DNA of 64,000 bases from Warburgia ugandensis (GCA_035236585.1 CP141132.1:25379445-25443444), one strand, 5' to 3'. Counted from the first letter of the stretch, positions 1-12,290 are shown. Program-made: numbers and translations. Notes: generated by a model from the sequence alone, not told the origin.

Positions 1-1067
1 TGAGATCAATAGCATGGCTGGTCATGGATGTCAAGGCATCGTCAATATGGATGGGTTCAATGGTTTGGATCTTCATAAAAATATGTTTTTAAGCCTAATG
101 CAAAAAGCACCTAAGTTTTCATCAATTGGACATTTAGGATTAAATCACGAAGATTGCAAGTGCCAAGGTGGTTGGGAAGGTTCTGATTGATGGTCTAATA
201 GTCATGCCTTGGCTAGTCATTAATGTTTCTAAACTTGTGAAGTCAAAAATGCCCCCTAGAAAGCTTCTTTGGTCAAGTGGTTAAAGGTTGACGAGTAAAA
301 CATTCTTACTAAATTTCTTTTTAAAAGTCTTTGCTTGGACAATTTTACAAGTTTAGGAGTTTGCTACTATGTAATTATTAACCAGCCATGGATTAGTAAT
401 TGAGTGTTTAGAATCAACCCAGATTTAGCAAGTCTTAGAGGACAAGGGTATAGATTTTAAAAGTCTTCAAAGACTTAGCAATTGATGTAATTAGACATTT
501 CTTTTCTAGTTTGTAATTGCCTAATGTGGGAGGGTTGTACCTATATATAAATACTTAGATATAGATTAAGTAATGGAGGTTAGTTCAAAGTCAATTCAAG
601 CATTAAAAGTCATCTTCGATTTTGTTCATTCAGACATTCCTTTTAGGGTTGGATTTTAGATGTGTTTCTCATGGTAAGCTGAGATAGGCCTAAATGCATC
701 TTAGCTTGGACGTTCTGTGTCACTTGTGAAGGTCAATTGTCATGAGATGTGTTTTTCTCTTATCCTCAAGCTAGTGAGATGTGTATCCTTGCTGCCTTAG
801 AGTTTATATCTCTTAGTAGTGGATTTGTATCCAAGAGTGCTGAACTTTCTTGTGCTTGAATACTACGATGGTGATTTTGTATTCATTATAAAGTAATCTC
901 AATCTAAATCTCTGGTAGTGATTTTTGTATCCACAAGAATTTTTTATTCATTGCTTAGTCATTTATTCCATGTGTTTTTTTAGTAATCAGTTATCTGGTG
1001 TCATTGGACTCTTCCAAGAGATAGAGAAAATGCAATAAGCTAAGATTCACATTACATTCTCAACACA
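1..1067 (+). repeat. LTR-like segment with TATA box (unclassified)
   Basis: No protein-coding potential is visible. The segment looks like the U3-R-U5 part of a plant LTR: a long AT-rich stretch, a clear TATA box at 542-553, then about 500 bases ending in ...CAACACA near 1067. Between 815 and 935 a motif resembling GTAGTGGATTTTGTATCC occurs three times at roughly 50-base spacing. The left end lies outside the window and no polypurine tract, primer site or second LTR copy was found, so the class (perhaps Ty1/copia) is a guess. Confidence 0.3.
542..553 (+). promoter_or_regulatory. TATA box of the LTR-like segment
   Basis: TATATATAAATA sits in a compact AT-rich context about 520 bases before the putative end of the segment, the arrangement expected for an LTR promoter. 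There is no supporting transcript evidence. Confidence 0.35.
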
Positions 1068-1866
1068 GGAAAAACATTCAATTCAATGTGCAAAAATACT
1101 TGAATTCATGCTATAAAGAGGAGTAAATAGATTGTAACATCCCTCCAAAATAAGCGATGTGTAAGACTACTAAGAAATTATGTAATTATAATATTTTTCT
1201 ACGCTAAAAATACTTTCTAATATGAGGTACTTGCCCAAATAAACACTTTCCATTAGATAGTTTCCTAAAAAATTCAAGCAACTTCCAAATGCATATAATA
1301 CAAGTTGGCAAGTTTCTAAACTCTCTTACTTCCTAAACAAGAACTTTTCTTAATCTAGGTAACTTGGAATCTTTGACTCAGCCATGGGACATTTTCAACT
1401 TGATTGATCTTGGATATTCATCTGAGATTATTTAGAACATCCTCCATGAATTACTCCAAGACATCCTTTTAATTGGAATTCTAGGCGTCTTTCATCTCAG
1501 TCCCAAGATGTCTCCTCTAGTTGCTCTAAACTATTTCATCTTTCAAGGTTTAAGAGTCACTGCTCCATGACACTACTCCTACGTACAATAAACTCTTCAT
1601 GGTACGCCCCTTCCCCAAGACCTACATATGCATGAACTTCATGCACCAAGCTACTCTTTGCCCTTTTTTATCGAAGATGGTTTGATCATGATCTTGATTG
1701 TTCATAGCTTGGTTGCCTTTGATCTCACTTAATGTAGCATCGATCTTGGAATTTTGAGACACTCCCAAGTCATAAGCCATCCATCATTTAGGTCACCTAA
1801 CAACCATTGAATGTTTCTAACCACTAGTCATTTTAGTTGGAAAAAATCAATGGGGTAGTTTTACAT
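1068..1866. other. unassigned non-coding interval
   Basis: No open frame of note and no recognised repeat. TGTAACATCCCTCC at about 1134 resembles the terminal bases of the minus-oriented chromovirus LTRs elsewhere in the window, so part of this interval may be an old LTR remnant. Nothing else could be assigned. Confidence 0.3.
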
Positions 1867-3537
1867 TGATAAGCATATAATTTTGCATAAAAAACACCCC
1901 ATTAGTTATCCATGTGTTATAGGGGTAAATTGGTGTTTTAAGACCAAAATTCGTAACACATGCATTTTTTACCTAATGAGGCAAAAGTTTGTTATTTTGT
2001 AGGTCCAGAAGCTAATTTGAGTTAGATATGTGACTAATTATATTTTATTTAGGATATAACTAGAATTTTTTACTTTATGTAGGAAGCGAGATGGTAATCC
2101 GACAGTCAAGATCGATCGAGATGAACATTGAAGACCAAGATCAAAAGATCGAGTCAAAGCATCAAAATCAACACTTCAACATGAAAGCAAAGGAAAAAAC
2201 ATCTTTAGGACAAGCAATGGATGCAATCAAAGGAGCTAAAGGTGGCAAAAGTGGACCCATAAAGCAAGTCATGCATTTCCACCACCTTTTACATGGGAGC
2301 CATTCAAGCCACCTTACCCATATAAAGTCATGAGAGAAGGTGACAAGCTAAGGAAGTCAAGCCAAATCATTTAAGCCACTCAAGCCAAGGGATGGATATG
2401 TGAAGCCAAGCTAAGAGAACCATCTATGCCAGCCATGAAGTTTAGCCAAAGGAGCCCTCAAAGTTAGCCATCAAAGATATTAAGCTAAGCTAAATGGAAG
2501 GCTCGGATTGGAGGAAAATCAAGAGGATTACCATGAGATTTTAAGGGATTCTTTGAGGGAATTTAAGGGAAATATTAGTAGGATAAGTTGGCATGTGAAC
2601 CAATGAGATGACACCCTTCTATTTTTTATGTCTTTTCCACTTTTTCCTCACTTTCTGCCTCACCACCGAAGATCACCTTTCATTCAAGAGCCCTACCTTT
2701 CTAAGACTTCTCCACCCTCCTAAACATCCATTCAGACTATCCAACCATTCCCCACTTCTTAGGAACTGCTTAACCAATCAATTTCCCACCTCACTCCACT
2801 TTCCTATTTGGTGATCAAAGGTTTTCCAAATAGGAAACCTTAGATCTACTACAATACAAAAGACTTTAAAACCCTAGATCTTTATACATTATTCCTAAAC
2901 CTTATTTCTTACTTGATTCCTTAACCTTCCTCAACCAAACATCATAAAATTAGAAGGGAAAGAGTTCCACTTTTCTTCTAGGAAGAAGATGCCTATATCC
3001 TTTTCAAAATTAAAAACCAGCCAGCCATGCTTCCTACCTCTCTTATGGCATGTTTATGACATCATCTTACTAATTTATCTTTCACCCACTTAGTTTTAAG
3101 TGATTTTTCCTTAGCTAGTTCACCCACGTAGCCTTTGTTTCTCTTAAATTCCTTCATGGGTTTTCTTTAAATGTCATTATATGTTAGATTGTAAGCATTA
3201 GATTGGAATTTTTTTTTGTTTTTTAGATACGATTTCAAGCGTTGGAAAAGTGGGCAAATGCTAGATATTTTAGACAGTTTTATGTGCAAAATGTTGGTGT
3301 AAATTTGGAGGTGATTCAATAATTGTTTTTGAGAGTTCATGGTATGGATTGTTTATTTCATCAAAGTACTTGAGATCTAGATTATTTTCTTGCATAAAAG
3401 TTACGGTTTTAGTAGCTTTCTAATGCAAAATTTATTGACTATTCTTAAGTATCGTATCTGAAAATTGGTTTTTCCTTGACTTTGTGCTTTAATTTTAGAC
3501 ATCTAAATATTGTTTTTTCTTAAATACTTAGGTACCC
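1867..3537 (+). mobile_element. Athila-type LTR, 3' end lost
   Basis: The LTR begins TGATAAGCATATAATTTTGC and matches, in opposite orientation, the LTR at 30601-32953: the shared opening is followed by CCATGTGTTATA, TTTTGTAGGT, and later a run of AAGCCAAGC-like words and a pyrimidine-rich stretch. This opening is typical of Athila-lineage Ty3/gypsy LTRs. The segment stops at 3537, where the truncated LTR of the chromovirus begins, so the U5 end is missing. Short frames inside it have no family resemblance and are not genes. Confidence 0.6.
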
Positions 3538-4725
3538 ATCACAAAGACGCCCGACATCATGACATGCAGAAGGGACGCGCCACATGCATCCTCATTACCA
3601 TGAAGCACTGCTGCGTGCGTCACGGTCATCAGGACGGCATGCGTCCCGACCTTCCACGACAGCCCTCGCTGGATCTCTCGCACGCGCGGACACCGTGTGC
3701 GTAGGCGACGACGGCCACCCATGTGGCGTCTCTGTTGGGGCGCTCTACTGGGCATCCTGGCGTCCGCACTAGGGCACCGACGTGGTTGTCGTTGCTGGAG
3801 AAGATGACCGGATTCCGGTCCTCTCCAGCTATCCCACATGCATCCAAATCTTGTGATTTTTGCACCATTTTTCTTAGAATTTCATCTAGATTTCATTTCT
3901 ACCCACCTTTTGCATTGATTTTTCCAAAAACTATGTTTTTTTATATGATTTTTCCCATGTTCCTAAAACTTTCCTAGGTACTATTTTTCACGTTTTTTGA
4001 AAATACCAGGCTTTGTATCTCTCCCAAATTTAAAGGGTTTGATCTTGGGTCTCTTGTACACTAGAAGGATGGTCTGATTTGCAATCAAACATGGTTTCAT
4101 CAACGAATTTATGCTCCAATAGTAGCGTTCCAAACTTTTCCAGGAAAAACGTAGTTTTTCCTATTTTCCTGAATTTTCTATTATGTATTTCTATTATATA
4201 TATACATATTAAATATAAAAATTAAGGAATTAAAGCTTACCTTGATTTACTATGCGTTTGTGGATGTTGCCGGAGCCCTACTTGCCGGAAAAATGGAATT
4301 TTTGCAGAGGTTAGGGTTTTGGAATAGGAATGGTGTGATGAAGAGGAAGGTGATTGATGATCAAGCTAGGGGGAAGCTTGCGTTTGGGAAGAGGAATGAA
4401 ACTCTTCCCCTTTTAGGCTTCTCCGTCGATGATTTCTTCGGTAAATTTTTCAGATCTGGTAGAGACATGTAGAAGAAGGGGGTACCGTTATCAATTTAGG
4501 CCCCTATGTTTTATGTCTCTGTCAATTTACCAAAATACCCCTATAACTTCAACGGCTCATAACGCTTTCGTTTGAGCTCCGTTTTTTGCGTTCTTTATGT
4601 TGTTGAAATCCTATCAACGAGTACTTTCTAATTTTTAAGTTTTAAGGACTAAATTCCATATATAAAATTTTAATTTAATTTATTAAATAAATTTTTAATT
4701 TAGACCTAAATTTAAGGATATTACA
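3538..4725 (-). repeat. chromovirus 3' LTR, truncated
   Basis: Homologous to 11268-12290 of the 5' LTR, including the CATCACAAAGACGCCC block, the CpG-rich patch and the terminal TAAGGATATTACA. It starts in sense with TGTAATATCC at 4725. The U5-side 1.86 kb is absent, and the break coincides with the junction to the Athila LTR at 3537/3538. The plus-strand open frame at 4242-4472 lies inside this LTR and is antisense to the element. Confidence 0.85.
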
Positions 4726-4740
4726 TCTGTCCCTCCTTAT
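4726..4740 (-). promoter_or_regulatory. polypurine tract of the chromovirus
   Basis: On the minus strand ATAAGGAGGGACAGA lies directly against the TGTAATATCC start of the 3' LTR. It is the expected primer for plus-strand DNA synthesis. Confidence 0.8.
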
Positions 4741-4774
4741 AAAAATTTAGTTCTCGAAATTTAGCTACATACCT

Positions 4775-6060
4775 CTATGTAAATAACTCTAGATGAATCC
4801 TTCGCATCTCCTCTTTTGTTTCCCAAGTAGCCTCCTGCAATGAATGATGTTGCCAAAGGACTTTGACTAATGTAATGGTCTTATTCCTTAACTCCTTGAC
4901 TTTCATATCCAGTATATGCACCAGTCTCTCCTCAAACATAATATCAGGCTGTAGCTCTCTTGGAATCTATTCCAACACGTGTGAGGGATCTGACACGTAT
5001 TTTCTCAGCATGGACACATGGAAGATGCCACATACATTTGCCAATTGTGGTGGTAAGGCTAACTAGTATGCCACTGATCCAACTCTGCGTAAGATCTCAA
5101 ATGGTCCAATATACCTGGGGCTAAGCTTCCCTTTATTTCCAGACCTCAACACTCCTTTCATGGGAGAGATCTTCAAGAATGCATGCTCACCTTTAACAAA
5201 CTCCAAGTCTTTTCGCCTCTTATTTGCATAACTTTTCTATCGACTGTGAGCTATCAATAATCTCTTCCGAATGAGTTGGACTTTCTCTGCACACTCTTAC
5301 ACTAACTCAGACTTCACCACGCATCTTTCTCCTACATCAATCCAATATAAGGGTGATCGACAAGGTCTCCATAAAGTGCCTCGTATGGAGCCATGCCAAT
5401 ACTAGCGCGATGACTATTATTATAGGCAAATTCCACCAATGGTAAATGATCTTCCCAGCTACCCTTACAATCCATAACACAAGCTCGCAGCATATCCTCA
5501 ATAGTCTAGATGGTCCTCTCGCTCTGTTTATCTGTCTGAGGATGGAATGCTGTGCTAAATTTTAATCACGATCCTAACACCTCTTCCACGCTTTTCCAGT
5601 ATTTTGAGGTAAACTGAGTATCTTGATCTGATATAATTGTCAAGGGAACTCCATGTAGACTTATGATCTCCTTAACATATAATTTCATTAAACTATCCAA
5701 GGTCTGATTCTGTCTGATAGGAAGGAAATGAGCAGACTTCGTCAACCTGTCCACAACAACCCATATCATGTCGTGGCCGCTAGTAGTCCTGGGAAGACCT
5801 ACAACAAAGTCCATGGTAATATGATCCCACTTCCACTCAAGAAGGTCCAATGTCTGAAGTAGCCTTGATGGGCGTTGATGCTCAGCCTTGACCTACTGAT
5901 AGGTCAAACATCGTGCAACGTAGTCTCCAACATCCTTCTTCATACCATTCCACCAGAAATGTCTCCTAAGATCCTGATACATCTTTGTACCTCCAGGATG
6001 GATTGTATATGGGGACTGGTGTGCTTCTTGAAGTAACTCGGGCTTCAATTCGTCATCTGC
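4775..6060 (-). pseudogene. chromovirus integrase with C-terminal chromodomain (broken)
   Basis: Integrase part of pol, read on the minus strand. The zinc-binding N-terminal region is near 5990-5880 (HPGGTKMYQDLRRHFWWNGM); the second cysteine of the CxxC pair reads Y (CLTYQ). The catalytic core follows at 5850-5450 with ITMDFVVGLP, IISDQDTQF and HPQTDKQSERT carrying the D, D and E residues. A GPY/F-type segment (PRYIGPFEILRRVGS, about 5120) leads into a chromodomain at about 4965-4780, recognisable by VKVLWQHHSLQEATWE. The frame ends with a stop at 4775-4777. Internal stops occur at about 5893, 5566 and 5506, and frameshifts are likely between 5450 and 5150. The chromodomain in this family is thought to guide insertion to heterochromatin. 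The protein cannot be made as it stands. Confidence 0.9.
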
Positions 6061-6214
6061 TGGTACTACCAACCTTCCCTTAAATCTGACTCCTCCATCT
6101 GGTCCCCTTGAAAAATTTGTCTTGTCTGTCAGATCCTGTGTTTCCTTATCTTTGTCCTATGCCTCTAAGATCCTATTAAAGAACTTTGACCGAGTTGTCA
6201 AATTGGTAATCATC

Positions 6215-7653
6215 ACACCCGACTTCCTACTCAAGGCATCTGCAACGATGTTAGCCTTCTCAAGATGGTACTGTATGGTGAAGTTGAAGTCCTTGAGATA
6301 CTCCATCCATCTACGCTGCCTCATATTCAAATCACTCTGAGTAAAGAACTACTTGAGGCTCTTATGATCAGTGAATACCTCAAATCTCTCACCATAAAGA
6401 TAATATCTCTAGGACTTCAACACAAATACCACCGCTGCTAACTCCAAATCATATGTTGGGTAATTTACCTCATGTGTCTTCAACTATCTTGATGCATAGG
6501 CAATTACCTTCCCATGTTGCATCAACACTGCTCCTAATTCCTTGCCAGAGGCATCACAATAAACCACATAACCACCTGTGCCTAATGGTAATGTCAATAC
6601 TGGAGTAGTAGTAAGTCTCCTCTTGAGCTCGTGGAAGCTCTCCTCACAAGCATCGGTCCAAACAAACTAAGTGTCCTTCCTGGTCAGGGTGGTCAATGGT
6701 AATGCGATCTCAGAGAATCCCTCTATAAAACGACGATAATATCCTGCCAAACCAAGAAAATTGTGTATCTCAGTCACTGTCTTGGGCCTCTCCCAGTACA
6801 GTACTGCCTCAACCTTCATGGGATCCACGTCCACTCCATCTTTAGATACAACGTGGCCTAAGAACTGCACCTGATTTAACCAAAAATCACACTTATTAAA
6901 CTTAGCATATAACTGATATCGACAAAGTGTGTCTAATACCGTGTGGAGGTGCTCCCTGTGTGCCTCCTAACTAGGCAAATAAATCAAGATGTCATCAAGG
7001 AATACAATCACGAACTTATCCAAGTAAGCTCAGAAGACCCGATTTATTAGATCCATGAACACTGTAGGTATGTTCGTCAACCCAAACGACATCACCAAGA
7101 ACTTATAATGACCATAGCAACTCTTAAAAGTAGTCTTCGAGATATCCTCTTCTCCTACCCTTAGCTGATGATATCCTGACCTCAGATCTATCTTGGAGAA
7201 CACTATTGCTGATTGGAGTTGATCAAACAAATCATCTATGCGTGGTAAGGGGTATCGGTTCTTTATAGTAACACTACTCAATAACCGATAGTCAATGCAT
7301 AGTCTCAATGATCCGTCCTTTTTCTTCACAAAAAGGACTGGTGCTCCCCATGGTGATCCACTCGGCCTGATGAAGCCCTTATCCAATAACTCTTGCAACT
7401 GCACTTTAAGCTCTCCTAACTCTACTCGAGCCATTCTATATGGTGCCTTAGAGATAGGCGATGTACCCGACACCAAGTCAATGGTAAAGTCAACCTCCCT
7501 GCTTGGCGGCAATCCTGACAACTCCTCAGGAAAGACATCAGCAAATTCATGGACAACATCAATCTCGTCAAGCCGTGGTTGCTCCTTGTCCTCAATCGTC
7601 ACATACGCGAGGATTGCGCTACACCCTCGTGCATAAAATCGTGCTGCTTTCAT
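6215..7653 (-). pseudogene. chromovirus reverse transcriptase-RNase H (broken)
   Basis: The longest clean stretch is 7653-7030, covering the end of the protease linker and the RT fingers and palm: [42 protein letters not shown] and [12 protein letters not shown]. The catalytic FLDDILIY box follows just after the stop at 7030-7032. The thumb/connection reads [15 protein letters not shown] and [16 protein letters not shown] (6870-6667). RNase H continues to about 6215 with YCDASGKELG, LELAAVVF, FTDHKSLK and ADALSRK, so all acidic RNase H positions survive. Stops lie at 7030, 6667, 6484, 6409 and 6349; the catalytic residues themselves look intact. Decay is by point stops rather than by large deletion. 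Confidence 0.93.
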
Positions 7654-7659
7654 AGCAGA

Positions 7660-8040
7660 AATGATGCATATACCTGACTGATCTTTCCTACCCTAGAACA
7701 CTATTTCTGGTTGCCCAGGTATAAGAAAAGTGACGTGCTTCTTTCGACAGTCTACCATAGCCCAATAGTTGGCTAACCAATCCATTCCAAAAATAATATC
7801 ATAGTCTACCATGTCTAGTAAGATGAAGTCAGTGTCCATACTCATGCTTGATATCTCTACGAGTATCTCTCAAAGATATTCGGTAGTCTCTGCTGGCTCT
7901 CTCACAGGTATCATAATATATAATCCAAAGGCTAGTTTGTGCACACATACATCTAGGCAAGATGTAAAAATGCATGATATAAAAGAATGTGTAGACCCTA
8001 TGTCAAAAAGAGCCCTGGCATGTTGATTTGAGACTAGAAG
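7660..8040 (-). pseudogene. chromovirus retropepsin-like protease (broken)
   Basis: The active-site region reads ALFDIGSTHSFIS (about 8010-7970), where related elements have a D-S/T-G triad, so the middle residue is replaced by isoleucine. Further on, YDIIFGMDWLANYWAMVDC (about 7800-7745) matches the conserved ILGMDWL segment, then a stop interrupts the frame before the RT linker. The protease would normally cut the Gag-Pol polyprotein. The substituted triad and the stop both argue that it is dead. Confidence 0.85.
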
Positions 8041-8160
8041 AGTACCTTCAACGACCTTGTGTGATGCCTGTGTCTGTCCTGATGTGATGGCAAATACTCG
8101 TCCCTAGCTACGTGGCGTAATAGCTGTCTCTGCACCCATCTCAGTCTGTCTCTCTCTCTG

Positions 8161-9266
8161 CCCCTTAGGACAGTCTTTAATGAAATGGCTTACTCTCTGC
8201 AATTGAAACACCTATATGGCTGTCTTTGGAAAGGTGCATGATGATGTTGCAGTGGTTGGGGTTGTCTCTGATGCTGTGGCCTGTCAGATCTATTGCACCC
8301 TCGCCCAGGGTGCCAACCCTTGCACCTATCACATCTCTTCCTCTCTTCCTCTCTCTTAAACTTGGCCTACAGTAAATGACCTAATGCACCATGTGTCTGC
8401 ATAGCACCAAACAGTCTCTTGCCCTTCATGGGGTGGTACGTACCCCCTCTAGTCCTGAGAGAGTTCTTCTCATGCATGAAAGCCATGTTAGTTGCGTCTC
8501 GCATGAAAGTGGGTCCCAAAGAAATCACCCTATATCTCAGCCAAGGTGTCAACCCATCCACAAATCTATCTGTTGCCTCCTTGTCTGAGGCAAGCGCGTG
8601 AGGTGCAAATCTCCTCAGTAGTGTAAATCGGTTCAGATACTGCTGAACCGTCATGTCTCTCTGCTCCAAGGTGGCAAACTCTTTCTTCAATGATTGTAGT
8701 GCATGGGGTGGAAAGTACCGAGTGTCGAAAGCCTGTTTAAAGGCTGCCCATGTCATCATCTCGGTAGGATCTGGTCATGTAAGTGTAAAGGTCTGCCACC
8801 AAAAGCCCACCTCACCCTTCAGTAGGCAGGCGGCTACTCTAACTTTATCCTCTTGTGCAATCTTCATAGCTTCAAATGTCCTTTCAGCCTCAAATAGCCA
8901 TCACTCGGCTTCCTCAGTGTCACCATTGCCATAAAAGTGTTGCACCATCTTTTGGAATCTCTTTAATAGCTTATCCGTCTTCTTAGGGTCACTAGTAGCA
9001 TAGCCCTCAGTGGTCTTAGGTGTTGGTGGTTCCTGTACTGGTTGGGAGGAATGAACTAACGACACCATAGGTGCCACTTGAGCTGGTGGAATAGGGCTAG
9101 GGTTCGCAGAGAGAATAACAATCCTAACCTGCTGCTGTATGAGTGGTACTAGCCTTGATGTTACTTTATTCAACAACTCGGCATCACGATCCCCTTGATC
9201 AAAGGACTCAACAAGCGGGGCAACTGGTGTAGCAGGGGTAGACCTTGTCCTTCTTCGAGGAGCCAT
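8161..9266 (-). pseudogene. chromovirus gag with CCHC zinc knuckle (broken)
   Basis: The start at 9266 (MAPRRRTRSTPATPV) is the usual basic Gag start, 120 bases after the primer site. A first frame runs 9266-8901 and ends in a stop at EEAE. The capsid-like part continues at 8759-8367 (TWAAFKQAFDTRYFPP, KKEFATLEQRDMTVQQYL, RFVDGLTPWLRYRV). The zinc knuckle is at 8217-8161: CFNC is readable in one frame and HFIKDCPKGQ in another, so a frameshift lies between the second Cys and the His. Gag would form the particle and bind genomic RNA. At least two stops plus this frameshift inactivate it. Confidence 0.9.
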
Positions 9267-9385
9267 CTGTCAAAAGTTTCAAATATCACTAAGTGTAAGT
9301 TCCTCTCTCCTAGTCTCTCTCTCTACTACAATTTATGGACTATTACTCACATAAAAATGGACATTTGCAAAGATTATGATGGACT

Positions 9386-9404
9386 AGACTGGGCTTTGAT
9401 ACCA
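9386..9404 (-). promoter_or_regulatory. primer-binding site, initiator-Met tRNA type
   Basis: The minus strand reads TGGTATCAAAGCCCAGTCT two bases after the LTR end at 9407. It matches the 3' end of plant initiator-Met tRNA with a few mismatches, as usual for chromoviruses. Confidence 0.8.
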
Positions 9405-9406
9405 AC

Positions 9407-12290
9407 TGTAACACCCCGGGATTTTCTAACATTTTTTTTTCAATAGTAATAATAATAATAATAATAGCATTTGGGATCCCATGAGAAAAAGTTTTTATTA
9501 ATTTGTTTACTAAAAATTTTCTTGAAAACCTCTGGGTGTTATTTTCCTTTTCTAAAAACATCAAAAATTCATTCACAACATAAGTATAATTTCATGATAA
9601 TATAATTGAAATAATAAACATGTCAATCAACGTCAAAATGCATTGGCGCCTTTATTTTCAAACCAATAATTATCCAAAATACAATAATAATATGGCCTAA
9701 AGTCTATCCTTCATAACATCCCATTAAATGTTCATCATATGTTTAATTGTCTTAATCAAATCCATAGAATCAAGTATACAGTCCATAACAAAATTAAATG
9801 ATAATCCTGTTTATTAACTCACATCACTGTCTATCAATCAAGTAAAGAAATCCCCCACTGCTATCGCAGTTTCTCAACGGTCTTGGCCTTCCTGATGTCT
9901 TGCTCGAGATATGAGGCATTGCAAAACAAAGCAATGCCTCAGCAAGCTATTGCTTGTTTAGGTACATATACAATTAATGCAATAAAGATGAAATAATAGT
10001 AATGACAAATAAAATATCCATCATTTATGATGATAAAATCATTATAACTCATGTTGACATAATATCCATTTATCAAGGATGCCTAAACATGCATTCCATG
10101 GATTTAAAACATGATATGAATCATTGTAAATGAGCATATAATAATAATAATGGCACCCTAAGGTAATGGGTCCCACAAGCATCATATAAATAAATATCAC
10201 TGATCATGAGTACTCATATCCAACCTCTGAGTGTCGTCACACTCAGGCATATCATCTCATCACCATGCTCATCATGCAAGCACACATAATAAGAGTATGG
10301 ATCGTCATGCTGCAGTGGCAACCCTCCACGGGTCTCAACCACCGCCACTCCCCTTTAACACCATACAGGAGACTTAGCGTCCATCCCCATGGAAAGGCCC
10401 AGACCAGTAGTGTGGACTATTCATGTTACCAACCCATACCAAATGCCATCTACGGATAGGTGTCTATCATATCAAAATCTCATCACATCACAAATCTCGG
10501 AGGGTGGGTGGCCGGCCTTCTTCCTCCTAGCATGACACCCACCGAGTGAGAGCACCCATCATAAAGCATAAAAACAAGAAAATCATATATATGATAAAAC
10601 TCAAGAGTACTCATAGCTCGCAATCCCCAAGGCATGCCCCTCATCCTGAGGTTAGCCTTTAAAAGGACCAGCCACCAAGCCCCTATTTTTCTTTCTCATC
10701 CAAATCCATCCATTTCCATAATGTAATAAAGAAAAGAACTTGATATCTATGCATAATTAGATAATATAATGCTCATAAATTCATTTATCATAGGTTGACT
10801 CAATACATGATTGCAATTTATAATAATCATATTGTAACTCTAAATCCCATAAAATCAACGGTTAAGAATAAATGTAATTTAAATCACAAACACTCATGAT
10901 GCTACAATTATGCATGGTTTCAAATTTTAAAATAAAACATTAATTGTCGTCACCTGCCTCGACGTGAGATCACTCGATTTGCTCAAAAATCCCTTTAACT
11001 TATATGTTCGGATGCCCTATACATGTCACATCACTATTTTAAAATTTTTCTAAAGTAAAAGTGGTTATTTATAAGTTTTTCATATTAAATCTAGGTCCAT
11101 GTTGTCAATACGGTTGCAACGCCTCTTCCGAATCATGATTTGGACTCCTATAGCTCTAAAAATCAAGTTTTAAGTGAAAATACTCCAAAAATAGGGCTGA
11201 CTGACCATTTCAGCCCATTTGCTCCGGTGGTGCAAGTTTACACTGATTTATATCGGTGTAAATTGGCATCACAAAGATGCCCAACATCACGATGCGCAGC
11301 GTGCGTCCTCGTTACTGTGACGCACCGCCGCATGCGTCACTGTCGCCAAGACGCCGCGCGTCCCAACATTCTGTGACAGCCCCCGCCGGCTCTCCCACAC
11401 GCGACAACGACCGCCCGTGTGGCATCTCCATTGGGGTGTCATGTGCGGTCGACGTTGTCAGAGAAGACGACCGGATTCTGGTCCTCTCTAGCGGTCACAT
11501 AGGCGTCCAAATCTTGCGATTTTTGCATCGTTTTTCTCAGAATTTCGTCTAGATCTCATTTCTACCCTCCTTTTGCATTGATTTTTCCAAAAACTATGTT
11601 TTTTTTATGCAATTTTTCTCATGTTCCTAAAACTTCCCCAGGTACTATTTTTCACGTTTTCCAGAAATACTAGCCATTGGATCTCTCCCAAAGTTAAAGG
11701 GTTTGATCTTGGGTCTCTTGTACACTAGATGGACGGTCCGATTTGAAATCAAACATGGTTTCATCAATGGATTTATGCTCCAATAGTAGCGTTCTGGATT
11801 TTTCCAGGAGAAACGTAGTTTTTCCTATTTTCCTAATTTTTCTATTATTTATTTCTATTATATATATACATATATAATATAAAAATTAAAGAATTAAAGC
11901 TTACCTTGATTTACTATGCATTTGTGGATGTTGCCTGAGCCCTACTTGCTGGAAAAATGGAATTTTTGCAGAGGCTAGAGTTTTGGAATAGAAATGGTGT
12001 GATGAAGAGGAGGGTGATTGATGATCAGGCTAGGGGGAGCTTGCGTTTGGGAAGAGGAATGAAACTCTTCCCCTTTTAGGCTTCTCCATCAACGATTTCT
12101 TCTCTGCCAATTTACCAAAATACCCTTATAACTTTAACGGTTCATAACTCTTTCGTTTGAGCTCCATTTTCCCCATTCTTTATGTCATTGGAATCCTATC
12201 TACAAGTACTTTCTCATTTTTAAGTTTTCAGGACCAAATTCCAGCTATAAATTTTTAATTTAATTTATACCTAAAATTAAGGATATTACA
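9407..12290 (-). repeat. chromovirus 5' LTR, complete (about 2.88 kb)
   Basis: In sense the LTR runs from TGTAATATCC (12290) to ...CCCGGGGTGTTACA (9407), followed by the primer site. It contains a CpG-rich patch at 11270-11480, a GGCCGGCC palindrome near 10512, and a two-hairpin module at 9912-9956. The 11268-12290 part is duplicated in the 3' LTR. Short plus-strand frames in it (for example 10265-10459) are not genes. Confidence 0.85.
9441..9467 (+). repeat. (TAA)n microsatellite inside the 5' LTR
   Basis: About eight TAA/AAT units close to the 3' terminus of the LTR. A similar run sits at 17128-17148, near the end of LTR fragment G. Confidence 0.9.

Larger units (their letters stand above)
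3538..12290 (-). mobile_element. Tekay/Del-like chromovirus (Ty3/gypsy), degenerate
   Basis: A nearly complete element on the minus strand. In sense order it has a 5' LTR (12290-9407), an initiator-Met-type primer site (9404-9386), gag with a zinc knuckle, aspartic protease, reverse transcriptase, RNase H, integrase with a C-terminal chromodomain (ends 4775), a polypurine tract (4740-4726) and a truncated 3' LTR (4725-3538). The chromodomain places it in the chromoviruses, and the roughly 2.9-kb LTR suggests the Tekay/Del lineage. It carries many in-frame stops and at least one frameshift, so it is not autonomous. The 3' LTR lacks the part homologous to 9407-11267. The left flank is a plus-oriented Athila LTR and the right flank a minus-oriented Athila LTR fragment, so no target duplication can be shown. 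Confidence 0.9.

Noticed and set aside
3510-3868. Cluster of overlapping frames on both strands
   Set aside because: They coincide with a CpG-rich patch of the LTR, where stop codons are rare; similar clusters occur in every such patch.
4242-4472. 76-codon open frame that looks protein-like
   Set aside because: It is inside the chromovirus 3' LTR, antisense to it, and the homologous stretch at 11905-12090 of the 5' LTR has no matching open frame.
9386-9404. Possible tRNA gene
   Set aside because: Only the 3'-end complement is present, at the position of a retrotransposon primer site; there is no cloverleaf.
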